Below, in pieces: positions 59,785 through 64,000 of a DNA stretch of 64,000 nt. The DNA is taken from positions 35,422,201 through 35,486,200 of the forward strand of contig OY821771.1 in NCBI GenBank assembly GCA_963682175.1. The letters run 5' to 3'. The position numbers and the translations under genes are program-made. Position 1 is the first letter of the stretch, and each line of letters begins with the position of its first letter. The stretch comes from Triglochin maritima. Lineage: Eukaryota; Streptophyta; Magnoliopsida; Alismatales; Juncaginaceae. The notes below the pieces were generated by a model. It had not been told where the DNA came from, ran no database searches, and saw only the letters and a program-made list of their open reading frames with translations.

Positions 59785-60149
59785 GTGATGAAACGTAAAG
59801 AAAAGAACGAGAGGATTGCTAGAGAAGTGAAAGAGGTTGCCCAACGTCAAGCGCTTGCGACACATGTTATGCGACCTGTAAAGGTGGAGCCAGTTGAAGA
59901 AAACAAGAATGTTTCGAAGACAACAATGGAAGAAAATGCTATAAGCCTCCCAGACACTGAGGAGTCTGAAGCCAATGTCCTACGTCAAACTGTTACAACG
60001 ATTTCTGAAATTTTCGGAACGAAATCTTACCCTCGTTCCAATAAGATTATTATTGAACTAAGCAGATAATTTTATGGAAGGGAACACGTAACAGAATCTG
60101 AAAGAACACTTATCGATGAATGGCTGGACAAGCCAATTGATGGGTAATC
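59785..60149 (+). pseudogene. Hypothetical transposon-associated C-terminal frame with internal stop
   Basis: The frame reads KRKEKNERIAREVKEVAQRQ, a basic helix, then ETVTTISEIFG-like (TISEIFGTKSYPRSNKIIIE), reaches TAA at 60067-60069, and continues in the same frame as FYGREHVTESERTLIDEWLD and KPIDG before TAA at 60147. The sequence beyond the first stop looks as protein-like as that before it, so one substitution probably broke it. No family assignment. Confidence 0.35.
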
Positions 60150-60366
60150 TCGATAGACTACTGCATATATGTTTTGCATTGAGATTTTACTATCGACTAC
60201 TGCATATAGGTTGTCTATAATGTTTATGCTTCTTTGTAATTCTGGAGTATGAGACAATCCAGAAACACACAAAATTTTGTCTAAGTATTAAGTCTGGTGC
60301 TTATTGTTCAAACGGCCATTGAGAAACGTCATTCTTACATGCTAGATGAAGCATTTCAAAAGTGTT

Positions 60367-61256
60367 TGATTAGTAGCATATCATGCATCATATTCATGTT
60401 ATATATCCTTAATTTTACCCTAATATGGTGCTACTCGAGTTGTTGTTTGTAGTATTTCAGGAGTTAGGTAATAAAGAAGAGGAAGGGAGAAAAAAAGACC
60501 TAAATGTAACAAGTACGGACTGATTTGGAAGGTTCTGGACCTATTTGTAATGCACAAGGACTGGATCACAAATCAGGTATGACCCAAGTGCAAACCCAGA
60601 GGGACCTGATTGTGAAGTGCAAAAAATGTGACACATGACTTGAATCAAATCAGTATTTCATCAATTAAACTCAAAGTGATTCAAGCCAGCAGACCATGAC
60701 CTCACCCCACGTGCCAAATGAAGAAATAAAGTGGGACACAAAATTTTAGACCGATCGGATCCATTTGATCCGCCACTGGCGGATCAAAATGGTCGAAATG
60801 TCCTCAAATTTTGGCCGTGGGTTGGGTATTCGGGTCAGAGCATTCCAAGACTATCAGATGTGATTTAGAGCCGTCCGATTATTCCCAGATCTAACCATGT
60901 ATTAGTCTATATATATCATTGTAATCCCTCCTCTCCCACTTATTCTTGCTTCTCCATTAGTTTTAGTTTTAGGTTTTGTTTTGCTGCTGATTAGTGTAGT
61001 TGGAGGAGAAGAAGCATACTTTGTAATCCTTTCATTTCAATCAAGTGTGAGTTTTGTTCTTTAAATACATGTCTTTTACTTTGATGCAATTTCTTTGATG
61101 TTGTTGTTTGTTTAATCTTGTTTTTAGTCATTTCCATTAGGGTTCATGTTATTTATACGTTTTCTTTAGTGTAGAGATGAGTAGAGAGTAGTCTATTCCA
61201 ATTGGGGGGTGGATAAGAAGGTGATTTGATCATGTGATGGAGAAGTGTGTGTTAAT
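60367..61256 (+). mobile_element. F2 LTR copy, left part
   Basis: Starts TGATTAGTAGCATATCATGC, continues like the F2 LTR at 38456 and is cut by another F2 copy at 61257. It carries the doublet CCGATCGG (60751) and CCGCCACTGGCGG (60770), centres about 21.5 bp apart, where the other copies have CCGCCAATTGGCGG pairs. TATA-like CTATATATATC is near 60907. Confidence 0.75.
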
Positions 61257-64000
61257 TGATCAGTAGCATAGCATGCATCATATTCATGCTTTATATCCTT
61301 AATTTTATCCCAATATTGTGCTACTCGAGTGTTTGTTGTTATATTTTAGGTATTAGGTAATAAAGAAGAGAAGGGAAGAGAAAAATGACTGAAACGTAAG
61401 AAGAAAGGACTTAAATGAGGCAAAATGGACGTCTCAGTCATACACAAGGACCCATCTACAAGAGGGGAGGACCTGGACGTAAGCCCGAAAGGACTAAATA
61501 GCAAACTGAGAAACTCCACACCATCATAAGGAGTATTTTGGCAATTATATTCGGGCCTAGACTCCATAACCAATCCGAGTGCACTCCACGTGACTAATTG
61601 AAGCAATAAAGAAGATATGCAAAAATGAGTCCGATCCGAGAAAAGTGACCGCCAATTGACGGCCTAAGATCGCCAATTAGCGGTCATTTTTTCTCAGAAT
61701 CCGACCCAGTTTCTTGTGGATATGGGTTATATTTTTGTCTATTCTGAGAATGTTTCATTAGTCCCACATTGGGGGATTGTCCTCAGTTACCTTTTTCTAC
61801 GACTATACATAGAACTCTTACTCCTTGTATTTACTACATGCTTAGTGGTTAATCCCTCTACTTAGAGTCAAGCCTTGAAGTAAAAACTCAAGTAGGGAGA
61901 TGCTGCTTGTAATGTGAGTCATTTAATAAAATAAATTTTCTTAGTTAATGTTGTCTCTTTTATCCTCTTGCATGCTTAGCTTAATTTCGTTTCATTAATC
62001 TTAGTATACTTAGTTAATATGCTTTCCTCTCTTAACATAATAGTTAGGTTAATGATTAATGAGTAGTTTCATCCCCCTTTGGGGGGGGGGGGGTGGAGAT
62101 GATGTGCATATTGTGGGATCGTAAGGATCTACAATACTAATCACTTTTAAGCTAATTACCTACTTGTTTAAGCAATCAAGTTATGCGCAGCGGAATTTAA
62201 ACAAACAAGCTAGTAAGGAAGGAATAATGCAAACCACAAGGGACTCGGGGTTTTTTTACAGAGGTTTGGCCACTGCCTACGTCATCTCTTGCAAGCTCCG
62301 CTCGACACTTCGAGCTCCACCCGCGTCTTTACTATCCACTCCCCATTCCGGGCCGAGAGAGAATGCCTTTTACAAAACAAGCTCGACGAACAACCTCGTG
62401 AGCTTGACTTTCTTCACTCACAATCCGAGAGGAATACTTCGGGCTTTCACTGAAGTTCTTGCTTCTTTACAAATGAATCTTGAGTGGAATAACACTCTCT
62501 AAACTTGAGCACACTTGAGTGAGATAGGATTTATGACTAAAGTGTGGAAAGTTTGAGGCTTTGAGTGTGTTGGGTTTCTCTTTAATGTATTGGACAAGTA
62601 TGTGTGGGAGAGTTTGTGTTAAAATGTGTTTTACAACTCTATTTATAAGCATTAGAGAGAATATAGCCGTTGGGGTTGATTGGGTATAAGTTGGTGTAAG
62701 ATACACAAAACTGAAACTCGTAGGACCCAATTCTGGATGAGTTTGGTCGACCGGATCGGGCTGAACGGTCGACCGTTAGGCAGTTTTGAACTCAGTTCGG
62801 TCGACCGGTTAAGGAACGACCGACCGCCCAACGCTAAGACTTAGGTACACTTAAGTGATCGGTCGAACACCGAATAAGGTTTAGGTCGACCGATTCACAA
62901 CAGACTTTAATGGGTTGGCAAACAAGGTTATTCGGTCGACCAAAACAAGGTACACGGTCGACCGAATTCCAACAGGAAGTTCGGATTTGTCAAGAGACAG
63001 ATATTCGGTCGACCGAACAAGGTCCTCGGTCGACCGATACAAGAAATGTATTTGGGGTATTTTTGGTTAATACGAATACGACCATTGGGTATATACGACA
63101 AAACAAATGGTCTGAAAATACTTGGGGCTCGGTCGACCGAAAAGGTTTGAACGGTCGACCGAACTTAGGCAGTTAAACACTAACATATTAATTGATCACT
63201 CGGTCGACCGAACAGTCTGTTTCGGTCGACCGAATGTGGGCAGACAGTTTCGGTTCAGGTTTAGTGTTTCCGATCTAAGTTTGGGTGATCTATTGAAGTC
63301 TAAATTATGTGAAATTTCGTGTGTGACTTCTATAGGGAACTTAGTGTGTGTTTGAGTAGTTTTTAGTTCAAGTATGCTCAATTACACAAAGTTCCTAAGA
63401 CTCAAAGAAATACAAAATACATATTTTCAAATAAGCTTGATTACATGTCTTGACTTGATTTCCTTTCTTCCTTGAGTCTTCATCACCTGTAGAGGTTAGC
63501 ACAAAGCAATAGATATGCAATGCAATATGTGTGCTACTCTACACGATCACAATTAAGATGAGGTTGATTAAATCATCAAAACATAGATTAAGGCCAAAAA
63601 GCCAACACATATATGTTGTGATGTTTGAATGTTTGATGAATTTTGGATTGTGTAAACTTGCATGTTTGTATATTCATTTGTGGTATTTTAATCATCTACA
63701 TGTTGGGGAATTTTCATGAGTTTTGCCATAAGATTTAGACACTTCCCATGCTTAGTTTCCTCATGTTATTGACTGAAATTTCCTGTTGAATATGCTACAT
63801 GTTAGTTAAGTATGTATTTATGGTTGCTTGCTTAATTGATTGAAGAAACTTTGTTTTGATGAGTTTTGCCATAAGATTTAGACACCTCCCATACTTAGCT
63901 TTGTTCTTCACACGAGTTTCTGGCTTTTGATGAGTATTGTCATATCTTTAGACACTTCTCATGTTGAGCCTAATCTTATGATAATCAAGTAATAATTGTC
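61257..64000 (+). mobile_element. F2 LTR copy, interrupted by F1 solo LTR, running off the window
   Basis: Starts TGATCAGTAGCATAGCATGC. A GCCAATTG palindrome doublet lies at 61651 and 61672, 21 bp apart, and a CGACTATACATAG promoter-like site follows. The F1 solo LTR is inserted at 62111/63608. After it the sequence continues with three direct repeats of TGAGTTTTGCCATAAGATTT type (63716, 63860, 63932) and leaves the window. A 13-base G run lies at 62081-62093. Confidence 0.75.
62112..63607 (-). mobile_element. F1 solo LTR copy e, nested in F2 LTR
   Basis: 1496 bp with perfect 5-bp target duplications CATAT (62107-62111 and 63608-63612). The plus strand runs from TGTGGGATCG to AAAAAGCCAACA; the minus-strand promoter is CTTATAAATAGAG near 62648. 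The U3-like part holds twelve exact GGTCGACC palindromes, starting at 62745, 62767, 62799, 62884, 62934, 62956, 63007, 63028, 63131, 63153, 63202 and 63224. It is the best-preserved F1 LTR here. Confidence 0.94.

Noticed and set aside
57995..60149. Interpretation as a host multi-exon gene
   Set aside because: Internal stop, tandem duplications between frames and resemblance to MULE-associated domains favour a decayed transposon, though this is not certain.
62910..63355. Two plus-strand frames with GRPK, RSTE and DRTV repeats
   Set aside because: Translation of the F1 palindrome array; the same residues recur wherever GGTCGACCG is translated.

Overview
The window is nuclear DNA from a flowering plant. 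It has AT-rich intergenic sequence, GT/AG introns, two recognisable plant housekeeping genes (a calcineurin B-like calcium sensor and an LLP/LLPH-type nucleolar protein) and dense layers of plant transposons. Nothing in it identifies the species, and nothing is bacterial or organellar. There are three host-gene loci. The LLPH-like gene is on the minus strand (8217-11424, two exons). The CBL2/CBL3-type gene is on the plus strand (22455-34689, eight coding exons, 219 codons, all phases closing). A partial peptide:N-glycanase (PNG1) gene is on the plus strand (46062-52193, ten in-frame exons, lacking both the N- and C-terminal parts of the family).

Left part, 1-20 kb: a decayed PIF/Harbinger transposon (transposase plus Myb/SANT-like ORF), a truncated Copia element (gag fragment, primer binding site and LTR on the minus strand), the LLPH-like gene with a hAT MITE in its intron, a decayed MuDR-type MULE fragment, a 1.47-kb solo LTR of the family called F1 here, and an F1-derived long inverted repeat. 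Middle, 20-35 kb: a Harbinger-type MITE with TTA target-site duplications (TSDs) just upstream of the CBL 5' UTR, then the CBL gene, whose introns hold hAT MITEs, a foldback element and a decayed F1 LTR.

35-45 kb: the CBL terminal exon and 3' region are present twice, at 34495-35360 and 43815-44626. Between the copies lies a decayed hAT element that was itself invaded by an F1 LTR (which contains a solo LTR of family F2) and by a solo LTR of family F3. 46-52 kb: the PNG1 fragment, with a second F3 solo LTR and a complete 534-bp TRIM retrotransposon in its introns. 53-64 kb: F1 LTRs nested in both orientations, a third scrap of the CBL 3' region, a decayed element with a plant-mobile-domain-like ORF and acidic repeat ORFs, and F2 LTRs with an F1 solo LTR inside.

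The most unusual signal is shared by several otherwise different LTR families. Palindromes of the type GGTCGACC (often extended to TCGGTCGACCGA) come as doublets whose members start about 20-22 bp apart, roughly two helical turns. The unrelated F2 LTR carries a different palindrome (CCGCCAATTGGCGG) in the same 21-bp doublet arrangement. LTR family names F1, F2 and F3 are mine. Boundaries with perfect TSDs are firm; the other element edges are approximate.
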